Under the pieces are notes generated by a model. The model was not told where the DNA came from and made no database searches. It saw only the letters and a list, made by a program, of their open reading frames with translations. Both the position numbers and the translations under genes were made by a program. A stretch of DNA of 64,000 nucleotides from Candidatus Krumholzibacteriota bacterium (lineage in GTDB: Bacteria > Krumholzibacteriota > Krumholzibacteriia > JAJRXK01): positions 1 through 64,000 of the forward strand of contig JAJDAC010000048.1 of assembly GCA_029262065.1 (NCBI GenBank), given 5' to 3'. Positions 35,403 to 44,808 of the stretch are shown one piece after another; the stretch's first letter is position 1; every line of letters begins with the position of its first letter.

Positions 35403-37550
35403 ATGGACTCCATCATCCAAAGCGCCCTGATCATTCTATGCCTGCCGTTGGTGAGCTATTTGATCACGTTCTTTTTCGGCGAGCGCCTGCCCCGTCGCGG
35501 TGACTTCGTGGGCGTGGCGCTCATGGGCGTGGCGCTCCTGCTATCGCTGCGGATCTTCGCGCATTTCTGGGGAGTGAACGACCCCACCCATCAGATCGAG
35601 CAAAGCTGGAACTGGATTGTCATTGGCGAGTTCCGGGCCGATGCGGGAATCCTGGTCGATGGCATGACGGCGATCATGCTGGTGGTAGTGAACCTGGTCA
35701 GCTTCCTGGTGCACGTGTTCAGCACCACCTACATGGCCGGCGATCGGCGCTATTCGCGTTACTTCGCATTCCTGGGCTGGTTCACGTTCTCCATGTTGGG
35801 CATCGTGCTCAGCAACAGCATCTTCTTCTTGTACATCTTCTGGGAGCTGGTGGGTGTCGCCAGCTACGTGCTCATCGGTTTCTTCTTCCACAAGAACAGC
35901 GCGGCCGACGCCAACAAGAAGGCATTCCTGACCAATCGCGTGGGCGACTTCGGGTTCTGGATGGGCATCCTGCTGTTCTTCACGGCTCTTGGCAGCTTCA
36001 ACTACAACGATCTGTTCGCGGGTGTGGCCGCGGGTCAGATTTCCGGCACCACGCTCAGCTGGGCCGGCGTGGCTCTGTTCATGGGTTGCGTGGGCAAGAG
36101 CGCGCAGGTGCCATTGCACATCTGGCTGCCCGACGCCATGGAGGGCCCCACTCCGGTGTCGGCGTTGATCCACGCCGCTACCATGGTCGCGGCCGGCGTG
36201 TACATGACCGCGCGACTGTTTCCGCTGTTCGACCCCAACGCCCTCATGTTCATTGCCTATACGGGCGGCGTCACGGCGATCTTCGCGGCGACCATTGCCA
36301 TCGTGCAGACCGACATCAAGAAGGGCCTGGCCTACTCCACCATTTCCCAGCTGGGGTACATGGTCATGGCGGTTGGCGCCGGCGGCGTCATGGCTGGCAT
36401 GTTCCACCTGACCACGCACGCGTTCTTCAAGGCCTGCCTGTTCCTGGGTAGCGGCTCGGTGATCCACGCCATGCACCATCACCAGGAAATGGGCGTCATG
36501 GGTGGCTTACGTCACAAGATGCCGATCACCTTCGCCACGTTCCTCATTGCCACCATCGCCATTTCCGGCGTGCCGCCGTTCGCGGGATTCTGGTCGAAAG
36601 ACGCGGTGTTGGCGCAGGCGCTGTACTACGGCATGACGAACCCGGGCCACTATCTGCCGTTCATCATGGCGCTGTTGGCCGCGACCATTACCGCCTTCTA
36701 CATGTTCCGCATCGTGCTGTTGACGTTCGCGGGCAAGCCGCGCGACCAGAAACTGCACGACCATGCGCACGAGGGCGGCTTCGCCCTCACCATGCCGCTG
36801 ATCGTGCTGGCTACGCTGGCCGTGGTATCCGGTGGCTTCCACGGTTTCGGCCTGGACCTTACCTGGTTCGATCGTTTCGTGGCTGACCCCGCCAGCGAAG
36901 AGCACGCGGTGGCTCCGGTGAACGATGACGGTCTCTTTGCTCTGGTTCCCAGCGCGCACGCCCAGGACCACGGCGACGACACCCACGGGGATGATGCGGC
37001 CCACTCTGGTGACGGACATGGAGAGGTCGCCCACGGTGACGACCACAGTGATGCTGGCCATGGCGGTCACGATCTTCACCACGTAGCTCACGAACGAGCC
37101 ATGTATCTGTCTTTGTTGGCCGCGGGCTTGGGCATCTTTCTGTCGTTCATGACCTACTACTGGAAGCGTATCAGTAGCGCCCGTGTGTTGGCCGCCTTGC
37201 CCGGTGTGCACCGCGTGTTGAGCAACAAGTACTACGTGGACGAAGCCTACCGGGACACGGTCGTGGCCGGGTTGCTGAACGTGAACAACCTGTTTGCCAC
37301 ATTCGACAAGGTCGTCGTGGACGGCATCGTCAACGGCGTCGGCTCCGTGACCAAGGGCTTCGCCTGGATCTCGGGCAACATCGATCGATATTTCGTGGAT
37401 GGACTGGTGAATGCCACGGGCGAACTCATGCGAGCGTTCGGCGGCGTGGTCAGCTCGGTACAGAGCGGTCGCATCCAAACCTATTTTCTGGGCCTGGTTT
37501 CGGGCCTGGTCGTGCTGGTCATCGTGTATCGCGTAGCGTGGCCCTCATGA
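35403..37550 (+). CDS. nuoL: NADH-quinone oxidoreductase subunit L with His-rich loop
   Basis: A 715-residue antiporter-like subunit. LYIFWELVGVASYVLIGFFFH, HIWLPDAMEGPTPVSALIHA and the lysine helix near TDIKKGLAYSTISQLGYM are canonical. Residues about 515-565 form a loop very rich in His, Asp and Gly (for example DHGDDTHGDDAAHSGDGHGE), in the hydrophilic connection before the last conserved spans. The long lateral helix and final span follow. It pumps protons at the distal end of the membrane arm. Confidence 0.95.
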   Translation: MDSIIQSALIILCLPLVSYLITFFFGERLPRRGDFVGVALMGVALLLSLRIFAHFWGVNDPTHQIEQSWNWIVIGEFRADAGILVDGMTAIMLVVVNLVSFLVHVFSTTYMAGDRRYSRYFAFLGWFTFSMLGIVLSNSIFFLYIFWELVGVASYVLIGFFFHKNSAADANKKAFLTNRVGDFGFWMGILLFFTALGSFNYNDLFAGVAAGQISGTTLSWAGVALFMGCVGKSAQVPLHIWLPDAMEGPTPVSALIHAATMVAAGVYMTARLFPLFDPNALMFIAYTGGVTAIFAATIAIVQTDIKKGLAYSTISQLGYMVMAVGAGGVMAGMFHLTTHAFFKACLFLGSGSVIHAMHHHQEMGVMGGLRHKMPITFATFLIATIAISGVPPFAGFWSKDAVLAQALYYGMTNPGHYLPFIMALLAATITAFYMFRIVLLTFAGKPRDQKLHDHAHEGGFALTMPLIVLATLAVVSGGFHGFGLDLTWFDRFVADPASEEHAVAPVNDDGLFALVPSAHAQDHGDDTHGDDAAHSGDGHGEVAHGDDHSDAGHGGHDLHHVAHERAMYLSLLAAGLGIFLSFMTYYWKRISSARVLAALPGVHRVLSNKYYVDEAYRDTVVAGLLNVNNLFATFDKVVVDGIVNGVGSVTKGFAWISGNIDRYFVDGLVNATGELMRAFGGVVSSVQSGRIQTYFLGLVSGLVVLVIVYRVAWPS

Positions 37551-37587
37551 GAGCCGCCCCGCGCGTAGCAGAAGGAGAGCGCAAAGC

Positions 37588-39105
37588 ATGCTAGCCCTCG
37601 AAAGTGGAGGCGGCAGCTCGCTGCTGACCTGGATGACGTTCCTGCCACTGGTGGGAGCCATCGTCATCACCTTGCTGCCGGGAAAAGCGCGCGAGCTTCA
37701 TCGCACCGTCGCGCTGGTTACGGCCGCGGGTCCGTTGGTCCTGGCCGTGAAGTTGTTCACGAGCTTCGATCGCGGCACGGCCGACATCCAGCTCTGGCAA
37801 CAGGTGGCCTGGATACCGAGCTTCAACATCCAGTACTTCGTGGGTGTCGACGGCATATCGGTCACCATGATTCTGCTCACCGCGTTTCTGTCGTTTCTTT
37901 GCATCGTGGCCAGCTGGAACATAGACAAACACACCAAGGGCTACTTCGCGCTGTTCCTGCTGTTGGAGACCGGCATGATGGGCGTGTTCATCGCGCTAGA
38001 CTTCTTCCTGTTCTACGTGTTCTGGGAAATCATGCTGCTGCCGATGTACTTCCTGATCGGTGTGTGGGGTGGCCCTCGTCGCGAGTACGCCGCCATCAAG
38101 TTCTTCCTGTACACGTTGGCCGGTTCGGTCCTGATGCTGCTGGCCATGATTGCGCTGTACCTGAACGTGCAGGACCCGGCCACCGGCGGGCACACGTTCA
38201 ATATGTTGCACATGATGAACCAGGCCAATCACGGTAGCTGGTTGCTGAACCCCGACATCCGACATGTGTTGTTCCTGGGGCTGTTCATTGGTTTTGCCAT
38301 CAAGGTGCCCATCTTCCCGTTCCACACGTGGCTTCCCGACGCCCACGTCGAGGCGCCCACCGCGGTCAGTGTGATCCTGGCCGGCGTGCTCCTGAAAATG
38401 GGAACCTACGGTATCCTGCGCATCTGCTACCCCATGTTGCCCGATGCCGCGGCCTGGTTTTCGTATCCGCTGGCCATATTGGGAGCCATCAACATCATCT
38501 ACGGCGCTTGTTGTGCCATGGCCCAGACCGACATGAAAAAGCTGGTGGCCTATAGCTCGGTGAGCCATATGGGCTACGTATTGCTGGGGCTGGCGGTGTT
38601 CAACGAAGCGGGTATGACCGGCGCGGTGTTGCAGATGTTCAACCACGGCACCATCACGGCCATGATGTTCCTCATGGTGGGCGTCATCTACGATCGTGCC
38701 CATCACCGCGAGATCAACGGTTTCGGCGGACTGGGCATGGTCATGCCCAGGTACACGTCCATGTTCAGCCTGGCGCTGTTCGCGGCGCTTGGTCTCCCGG
38801 GCTTGAGCGGTTTTGTGGGTGAAGCTCTGGTGTTCGTGGGCGCGTTCGAAGTCTATCGGACGGTCACGATCATCAGTGGGCTGGGCATCATCATTGGCGC
38901 CGCCTACGTGCTGTGGATGCTGCAGCGCGTGTTCCTGGGGCCGCTGAACGAGAAATACACTGAATTGCCCGAGATCACCACGCGCGAACTGGTGAGCGTG
39001 GTGCCCATTGCGGTGTTGGTCATTCTGTTCGGCGTGTATCCACCGCCTCTGATCAACATGATCAAGCAATCGCTGCTTCACCTCATTGCGCAGATCCCGG
39101 CCTAG
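37588..39105 (+). CDS. nuoM: NADH-quinone oxidoreductase subunit M
   Basis: A 505-residue antiporter-like subunit. FYVFWEIMLLPMYFLIGVWGG has the key membrane glutamate, FHTWLPDAHVEAPTAVSVIL is the proton-channel helix, and AQTDMKKLVAYSSVSHMGYV carries the conserved lysine. It starts at ATG 37588, 37 bases after nuoL, with AGAAGGAGAGC upstream. Confidence 0.95.
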   Translation: MLALESGGGSSLLTWMTFLPLVGAIVITLLPGKARELHRTVALVTAAGPLVLAVKLFTSFDRGTADIQLWQQVAWIPSFNIQYFVGVDGISVTMILLTAFLSFLCIVASWNIDKHTKGYFALFLLLETGMMGVFIALDFFLFYVFWEIMLLPMYFLIGVWGGPRREYAAIKFFLYTLAGSVLMLLAMIALYLNVQDPATGGHTFNMLHMMNQANHGSWLLNPDIRHVLFLGLFIGFAIKVPIFPFHTWLPDAHVEAPTAVSVILAGVLLKMGTYGILRICYPMLPDAAAWFSYPLAILGAINIIYGACCAMAQTDMKKLVAYSSVSHMGYVLLGLAVFNEAGMTGAVLQMFNHGTITAMMFLMVGVIYDRAHHREINGFGGLGMVMPRYTSMFSLALFAALGLPGLSGFVGEALVFVGAFEVYRTVTIISGLGIIIGAAYVLWMLQRVFLGPLNEKYTELPEITTRELVSVVPIAVLVILFGVYPPPLINMIKQSLLHLIAQIPA

Positions 39106-39114
39106 GAGGGCGAA

Positions 39115-40602
39115 GTGAACTTCACCTGGTCGGACGCGGCCTACTTTTGGCCCGAAGCCATCATGGCACTCACGTTCATTGCGTGCGTGCTGACCGACCT
39201 GGTAACCAGGGGGCGCCGGCATGGCGTCACGCTCAGCGTGCTCATCGCGGGTACCGTCGTGTCCCTGGCGATGACGGTGATCAAGGCACCCGAAGCAAGC
39301 CACTACGTGTTCGGCCAGATGGTCGTGATCGATCCCTTCGCACACTTCTTCCGGTACGTGTTTCTCTTCGTCACTCTCGTGACCGCGGTATTCAGCTACA
39401 GCAGCCGTGAGATCATGGGAAAAGACCGCGAGAACCAGGGCGAGTACTACAGTTTCCTGGCCGTCATGTGCTTTGGAATGATGGTGATGGCCGAAGCGAA
39501 CGACCTGCTGATGCTGGCGCTGTCCATCGAGTTGGTCAGCATTACCAGTTACATCATGGCCGGCTACGCCCGCTTCAGTCTGCGTAGCACCGAGGCTTCG
39601 CTGAAGTACGTGCTGTGGGGCGCCATGAGCAGTGGTGTGATGTTGTACGGCGCGTCGATTCTCTACGGACTTACCGGCGCCACTGGCTTCTCGGCCATAC
39701 GCGAAGGACTTTTGGCCGGATCGGGCTCCGAGTTGGCGCTGCTTGTGGGCATGCTGTTCGTGCTGGCCGGCATTGGTTACAAGATCTCGGCCGTGCCTTT
39801 CCACTTCTGGACACCTGATGTCTACGAAGGCGCGCCCACGCCGGTCACCGCATTGTTCTCGGCCGGTCCCAAGGCCGCTGGCTTTGCCCTGCTCATCCGC
39901 TTCTTCTACACCAGCCTGGTGCAGACCGACGGTACTGGTGGGGTCACGTTGCTCGAGGGCATCCAATGGCCGTGGCTGTTGGCCATCATGAGCGCGGTGA
40001 CCATGACCTGGGGCAACCTGGCCGCGCTACGGCAGACCAACGTGAAGCGCATGTTGGCCTACAGTTCGATCGCGCATGTTGGCTACCTGCTCATGGGCTT
40101 CGTGCTCCTTACGCAGGCGGGGTTGCAGGCCATTCTGTTCTACCTGCTGATATACGCGATCATGAACCTGGGCGCGTTCCTGGTGGTCATTGCGTTGAAC
40201 AACCGCCTGCACAGCGAACACATGGACGACTACGCTGGCCTGGGCTATCGCGAGCCTATTCTGGCCGGCGCCATGACCATCTTCTTGTTCAGCCTAACCG
40301 GGCTGCCGCCCACGGCCGGCTTCGTGGCCAAGTTCTACCTGTTCGCGGCGTTGGTGGACAGTCAGCTGTGGTGGCTGGCGTTGCTGGGCGTGCTGAACAG
40401 CGTGATTTCGTTGTACTACTATATGTCGATCGCCAGAAGCATGTACTTCACGCCGGCCACTGAGACCGGCGGGTTGGGCCTTTCGCGCGCACACGTGGCA
40501 CTGGTGGTCATTCTGGCCGTACCTACCTTGGTTCTGGGGCTCTACTGGAGTCCCGTCAAGGCACTGGCCGACTCCAGCCTGGCGTTCTTGCTGGGCGGCT
40601 GA
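39115..40602 (+). CDS. nuoN: NADH-quinone oxidoreductase subunit N
   Basis: A 495-residue antiporter-like subunit. ALSIELVSITSYIMAGY, FHFWTPDVYEGAPTPVTALF and LRQTNVKRMLAYSSIAHVGYL are the expected channel motifs. Start GTG 39115 follows AGGAGGGCGAA directly behind the nuoM stop. It is the last gene of the complex I cluster; isocitrate dehydrogenase follows after 25 bases. Confidence 0.95.
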   Translation: MNFTWSDAAYFWPEAIMALTFIACVLTDLVTRGRRHGVTLSVLIAGTVVSLAMTVIKAPEASHYVFGQMVVIDPFAHFFRYVFLFVTLVTAVFSYSSREIMGKDRENQGEYYSFLAVMCFGMMVMAEANDLLMLALSIELVSITSYIMAGYARFSLRSTEASLKYVLWGAMSSGVMLYGASILYGLTGATGFSAIREGLLAGSGSELALLVGMLFVLAGIGYKISAVPFHFWTPDVYEGAPTPVTALFSAGPKAAGFALLIRFFYTSLVQTDGTGGVTLLEGIQWPWLLAIMSAVTMTWGNLAALRQTNVKRMLAYSSIAHVGYLLMGFVLLTQAGLQAILFYLLIYAIMNLGAFLVVIALNNRLHSEHMDDYAGLGYREPILAGAMTIFLFSLTGLPPTAGFVAKFYLFAALVDSQLWWLALLGVLNSVISLYYYMSIARSMYFTPATETGGLGLSRAHVALVVILAVPTLVLGLYWSPVKALADSSLAFLLGG

Positions 40603-40627
40603 CCGTTTTTCAGGAGCTTTCAACAAC

Positions 40628-41644
40628 ATGGCCACACCCGTAACGCTCATCCCCGGCGATGGCATAGGACCCGCGGTTACCGAAGCCGCGGTGGCCGCCA
40701 TCGAAGCCACCGGCGTCGATATCCAATGGATCGAAGCACTGGCGGGCATGACGGCCTTCGAAGAGAAGGGCGATCCGTTGCCGGCTTCGACCCTGGAGTC
40801 TGTCGCCCACACCCGCGTGGCACTGAAGGGTCCGTGCACCACCGGAGTGCGCGGGGGATTTCGCAGCGTGAATGTTCATCTGCGCAAGGAATTCTCGCTG
40901 TACGCAAACGTGCGTCCATCACGCGGACTGCCCGGCGTGGATTGTCTGTACCCGGGCTTGGACCTGGTGGTCATTCGCGAGAACACCGAAGGCCTGTATT
41001 CCAACATGGAACACTGGGTCGACGACCAGAAAAGTGCCGCGATTGCCATTGGCATCAACACGCGCAGCGCCATGGAGCGAATCGTGCGCTACGCGTTCGA
41101 GTACGCTTCTTCGCGTGGCCGCCGCAAGGTCACCGTGGTGCACAAGGCAAACATCCTGAAGCTGCTTACCGGGCTCATTCTGGAAATTGCCGAGACCATG
41201 AGTTCGGAGTATCCCGACCTGGAGTTCGACGATCGTATCGTCGACAACATGGCCATGCAGCTGGTCATGAACCCCTCCCAGTTCGATGTAATCGTTACCA
41301 CGAATCTGTTCGGCGATATTCTCAGCGACTTGTGCGCGGGCTTGATCGGCGGATTGGGATTGGCGCCCGGTGCCAACATCGGTGGCGACATGGGCATTTT
41401 CGAGGCGGTGCACGGAACCGCTCCCGACATCGCGGGAAAGGATCTCGCCAATCCCACTTCCGTCATTCTGGCCGGCGTCATGATGCTCGAGCACATGGGC
41501 CACCTTGACGAAGCCAAGCGACTCGAAGCCGCGGTGCTCAGCGTGTTGGAAGAGGGAAAGTACGTCACCCGCGACATCAACCCCACCAACGGCGTCGGTA
41601 CCAAAGCCATGACGCAGGCGATCGTCGATCGCGTGAAGTCCTGA
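40628..41644 (+). CDS. Isocitrate dehydrogenase, NAD-type (isocitrate/isopropylmalate dehydrogenase family)
   Basis: A 338-residue enzyme of the beta-decarboxylating dehydrogenase family. TLIPGDGIGPAVT opens the fold, SVNVHLRKEFSLYANVRP is the substrate loop typical of IDH rather than LeuB, and VIRENTEGLYSN and FGDILSDLCAGLIGGLG are conserved. The length and GTAPDIAGKDLANPTS region fit the short NAD-dependent IDH3-like group. Its position 25 bases behind nuoN suggests co-expression of a TCA dehydrogenase with complex I. Coenzyme specificity is inferred from subfamily resemblance only. Confidence 0.85.
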   Translation: MATPVTLIPGDGIGPAVTEAAVAAIEATGVDIQWIEALAGMTAFEEKGDPLPASTLESVAHTRVALKGPCTTGVRGGFRSVNVHLRKEFSLYANVRPSRGLPGVDCLYPGLDLVVIRENTEGLYSNMEHWVDDQKSAAIAIGINTRSAMERIVRYAFEYASSRGRRKVTVVHKANILKLLTGLILEIAETMSSEYPDLEFDDRIVDNMAMQLVMNPSQFDVIVTTNLFGDILSDLCAGLIGGLGLAPGANIGGDMGIFEAVHGTAPDIAGKDLANPTSVILAGVMMLEHMGHLDEAKRLEAAVLSVLEEGKYVTRDINPTNGVGTKAMTQAIVDRVKS

Positions 41645-42705
41645 AGCAGCCCCTGAAAGGGCGCGTCGCTTTGGTCGCGGGTGCTACCCGCGGTGCTGGT
41701 CGAGGCATTGCTTGCATGCTGGGCGAAGCCGGGGCCACGGTCATCTGTACGGGCCGCAGTGTGCGGGGCCATCCCGCCACACCAGGCCGACCGGAAACCA
41801 TCGAAGAAACCGCCGACATGGTGACCGAGCGCGGTGGCCGCGGCGTTGCCATCCAGGTGGATCACACCAGTTCCGAGCAGGTCGCTTCGCTGGCGACGCG
41901 GGTCTCGTCGGAATTCGGCCTACTGCATGTGTTGGTGAACGACGTGTGGGGCGGTGACGCTCTGACCGAGTGGGGCGTTCCCTTCTGGGAACTCGACCTG
42001 GACCGGGGCATGCGTATGCTGAACCAGGCCCTGCACAGCCACATCATCACCAGTCGGCATCTGGGTCCGCTTTTGTTGGGCGAGCACGAAGCGTTGCTGG
42101 TGGAGATCACCGACGGCGAATCGGACTACTACCGCGGGACCTTGTTCTACGACATGGTGAAGATGTCGGTAAGCCGGCTGGCGTTTGCCTGTGCGCACGA
42201 CCTGCGAGGAACCAATGCCACGGCCGTAGCCATTACGCCGGGGTTTCTACGGTCGGAAGCCATGCTCGACTACTTCGGCGTTACCGTGGACAACTGGCGC
42301 GACGGCGCGAAGAAGGACATGCACTTTCTGGAATCGGAGTCGCCGTTCTACGTGGGTCGCGCCGTGGCCGCGATAGCGGCCGATCGTCACGCCGACCGAT
42401 GGGCCGGACGCACCGTTTCGTCGGGTAACCTGGCCGGTCACTACGGCTTCACCGATGTGGACGGCCGTCAGCCCAACTTCGGGGCCTACCTGGTGGACCA
42501 ACTGGCTACCGGCCTGGCCACCGCGCACGCCGCTTCCGGTCAGGACCTTCACGCCGCCTTCGTGGCGCAGCTCGAGCAGTGCCAACTGGAGATCATGGTC
42601 GATATGGTCGAGCCTGGCCTGATCGAGCGCACCCAGGAAATGGACACCCCGGCCGAGTTGGATCGCTACCGCGATCTGGTGCGCCAATTCTTTCGCCTGG
42701 GCTGA
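41641..42705 (+). CDS. Short-chain dehydrogenase/reductase (apparent CTG start)
   Basis: A 354-residue SDR. GRVALVAGATRGAGRGIA is the nucleotide-binding loop, VNDVWGGD replaces the usual NNAG, and YDMVK supplies the catalytic Tyr and Lys. A C-terminal extension of about 100 residues follows the SDR core. No ATG or GTG precedes the first beta strand. A CTG at 41641 overlaps the isocitrate dehydrogenase stop as CTGA, matching the ATGA/GTGA/TTGA junctions seen elsewhere here. A TTG at 41671 would remove the start of the first strand. The substrate is unknown. Confidence 0.75.
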   Translation: MKQPLKGRVALVAGATRGAGRGIACMLGEAGATVICTGRSVRGHPATPGRPETIEETADMVTERGGRGVAIQVDHTSSEQVASLATRVSSEFGLLHVLVNDVWGGDALTEWGVPFWELDLDRGMRMLNQALHSHIITSRHLGPLLLGEHEALLVEITDGESDYYRGTLFYDMVKMSVSRLAFACAHDLRGTNATAVAITPGFLRSEAMLDYFGVTVDNWRDGAKKDMHFLESESPFYVGRAVAAIAADRHADRWAGRTVSSGNLAGHYGFTDVDGRQPNFGAYLVDQLATGLATAHAASGQDLHAAFVAQLEQCQLEIMVDMVEPGLIERTQEMDTPAELDRYRDLVRQFFRLG

Positions 42706-42819
42706 GTTACGGTCCGTAGGGTTCCATGCGGCCGCGTCGGGTCCTCGCCATCGGGAACCGTGGCATACGTTCTGCGTCCAAACTACTGAAGCCGAAACCC
42801 CCTGATGGGAGGAAGTCGC

Positions 42820-43854
42820 ATGGCTGGGTTTACCGAGTCGATTCGAAGCGTGAATTCGTTGCTGACGCGCATCATCTGGTTGGTCGTGGTGGGGTTGCTC
42901 GCCGCGGGCCTGGGATGGTGGTTCCTGGACGGTCGCGGTTCATCGACAACCTCCGAGCCCAGGTTCTCGGAAGTGATCGAACCGATCGACTGGACCGGCG
43001 TGGACGCGGCGGTCGTGGCCGCGGTAGCTACTGCCCACACCAACGCCGAACAGCACACTCGCACCATGCTCACGCAATGGAAAGACGAGCGCATGGTGCG
43101 CGTGGACGAGTCGTTTCTGGACTGGTACTTCAGCTACTGGAATCAGAACGTCTTGGGCATGAAGGCCCTGTGGTACCAGACCGTGCACGCAATCCACTCG
43201 GGTTCGCCTGATGCGGCCGAACGAATCACGCGTGAGATCCAGGAAGAGTTCGCGGCGCGGGTGTTGCGACCCAATGTGGCGCAGCTGGAACTGGAACAGA
43301 TGTCCCGGGCGGCCATGCAAACCTATGTGTCTTCGCTGCAGGAAGAGTTGCGGGTCATTCCCGAACAGTACGAATTGCCGGCCGCTGACTGGGACCGGTA
43401 CCTGGCCGATCTGTCTCAGGTGACCGTGGCCAGTGAGGGCCAGCGCGAGGTGCCACTGACCCTGAAAGCCGTGGTGACCACGGCCAGTGCGGTCACGCTG
43501 GTGACTACCGCCAGAATGGCGCCGTACGCCTCGCGCGTGGCGTCTTCCATGGGGAGCCGGCTGGCCGGTCGAGCGGCCGCGGGCACGGCGGCGAAGAGCG
43601 GAGCCAAGGTGGCGGGACAAGCGGGTGGCAAACTGCTGGGCCCGATCATCGGTATTGGCGTGGTGGCCTGGGACGTATGGGACCACCAGTCCACCAAACG
43701 GCGCGAACGGCCGTTATTGCGGGAGAATATCGCGGACTATTTTGATGAGATGATCGAGGTGCTGGTGAACGAGCCCAGTTCGGGCCTGTTGTCGCCCATC
43801 CACGACATGGAACTACACATCCGCGAGGCCCAGGGCAGCCGGATTCCCACCTGA
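42820..43854 (+). CDS. Hypothetical membrane protein
   Basis: A 344-residue protein. One strong membrane span lies at about residues 18-36, followed by a charged helical region (about 45-210) and a Gly/Ala-rich, weakly hydrophobic segment (about 225-290) ending GPIIGIGVVAWDVWDH. ATG 42820 follows GGGAGGAAG; an in-frame ATG at 42805 is less well placed. I do not recognise a family. It stands alone, with 114 bases before it and a hairpin-containing gap after it. Confidence 0.6.
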   Translation: MAGFTESIRSVNSLLTRIIWLVVVGLLAAGLGWWFLDGRGSSTTSEPRFSEVIEPIDWTGVDAAVVAAVATAHTNAEQHTRTMLTQWKDERMVRVDESFLDWYFSYWNQNVLGMKALWYQTVHAIHSGSPDAAERITREIQEEFAARVLRPNVAQLELEQMSRAAMQTYVSSLQEELRVIPEQYELPAADWDRYLADLSQVTVASEGQREVPLTLKAVVTTASAVTLVTTARMAPYASRVASSMGSRLAGRAAAGTAAKSGAKVAGQAGGKLLGPIIGIGVVAWDVWDHQSTKRRERPLLRENIADYFDEMIEVLVNEPSSGLLSPIHDMELHIREAQGSRIPT

Positions 43855-43893
43855 CGCCCGGCCCTGGATGCATCGTGTGGGTGGCCGTGATAT

Positions 43894-43927
43894 GATCGAG
43901 GGGTAGTTCCTCAACCTACCTTCGATC
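43894..43927 (+). promoter_or_regulatory. Hairpin upstream of the tandem DoxX-like gene
   Basis: GATCGAGGGGTAG (43894-43906) and CTACCTTCGATC (43916-43927) can pair over about 11-12 bp, with one mismatch/bulge, around a 9-base loop. It ends 8 bases before the start codon at 43936. A TATGAT box overlaps its left edge (43891-43896). It could be an operator or an mRNA leader structure. Confidence 0.4.
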
Positions 43928-43935
43928 CCCTCTGC

Positions 43936-44808
43936 ATGAAGCAAACCCTTCCATTTCCTCTGGCTGTGGTCACCGGGCGACTCGCCGCGTCGTCGGTGCC
44001 GCTGCACGTCCAGCTCCACTGGTACCTGCGTCTGGCGTGTGCGTTCTGCTTCGTGGGCCACGGCGCCTGGGGTGTCATTACAAAGGCCGAGTGGCTTCCG
44101 TTCTTCAGTACTTTGGGGATCGACGCACCGGTCGCGTGGAAGCTCATGCCCCTCGTGGGCTCGATCGACATTGCGCTGGGCATCCTGGTGCTGTTTCGAC
44201 CCATGGTCGCCACGTTGACCTGGATGGTCTTCTGGGGTGTGTTCACCGCGCTCCTGCGTCCCATGACCGACATGGGTTGGTGGGAGTTCCTTGAACGGGC
44301 CGGTAACTACGGACCGCCGTTGGCGCTGCTGTTGTTGGCTCCGCCCCGTGCCTCTGGCGGTTGGTTCGCGAAGATCTCGGTCAAGGACACAGTCGACCTG
44401 AGCCGGGTGGAACTGGTGTTGCGGGTGTCAATTGCCCTGCTGCTCATTGGGCACGGCGGGTTTGGCTTAGTACAGGTCAAAACGCAGCTCATGGCGCATT
44501 GGCAGGCGGTGGGCATCGACGCAGGAACCGCCTGGATTCGCGCGGTGGGCGCCGTGGAAATCGTACTGGGCATGTTGGTGCTGTTTGCGCGATCGCGTTC
44601 GTTGCTGATGGCCGTGCTCTATTGGAAGCTAATCACAGAATTCCTGTACCCCGTGTCGGGTGGTTTGGTTGATACCTGGGAATGGGTGGAGCGCGGCGGC
44701 GACTACTTCGCACCCCTGGCTTTGATCGCGGTAATGGCGCTGCAGCAGCGCGGCGGCTTGGCCGCGCCTACATCAACCATGGGTATTCCTGTGACGGAGA
44801 GAAAATGA
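43936..44808 (+). CDS. DoxX-like membrane protein, internally duplicated
   Basis: A 290-residue protein of two homologous halves, each with about four spans. Half one runs from LACAFCFVGHGAWGV through LVGSIDIALGILVLF to WWEFLERAGNYGPPLALLLL. Half two repeats it as VSIALLLIGHGGFGL, AVGAVEIVLGMLVLF and TWEWVERGGDYFAPLALIAV. DoxX-type proteins are normally single four-helix units; function is poorly known. It overlaps the following TMEM220-like gene as ATGA. Confidence 0.7.
   Translation: MKQTLPFPLAVVTGRLAASSVPLHVQLHWYLRLACAFCFVGHGAWGVITKAEWLPFFSTLGIDAPVAWKLMPLVGSIDIALGILVLFRPMVATLTWMVFWGVFTALLRPMTDMGWWEFLERAGNYGPPLALLLLAPPRASGGWFAKISVKDTVDLSRVELVLRVSIALLLIGHGGFGLVQVKTQLMAHWQAVGIDAGTAWIRAVGAVEIVLGMLVLFARSRSLLMAVLYWKLITEFLYPVSGGLVDTWEWVERGGDYFAPLALIAVMALQQRGGLAAPTSTMGIPVTERK

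Noticed and set aside
35541-36482. 313-codon minus-strand frame
   Set aside because: Antisense to nuoL; same shadow composition.
37996-39966. Long open frame (656 codons) on the minus strand
   Set aside because: It is antisense to nuoM and nuoN, which have full conserved motifs. Its translation is a low-complexity His/Gln/Arg-rich sequence, as expected from the complement of GC-rich membrane-protein genes.
42706-42819. Possible small RNA or tRNA in the gap before the hypothetical membrane protein
   Set aside because: No cloverleaf, promoter pair or terminator could be seen.
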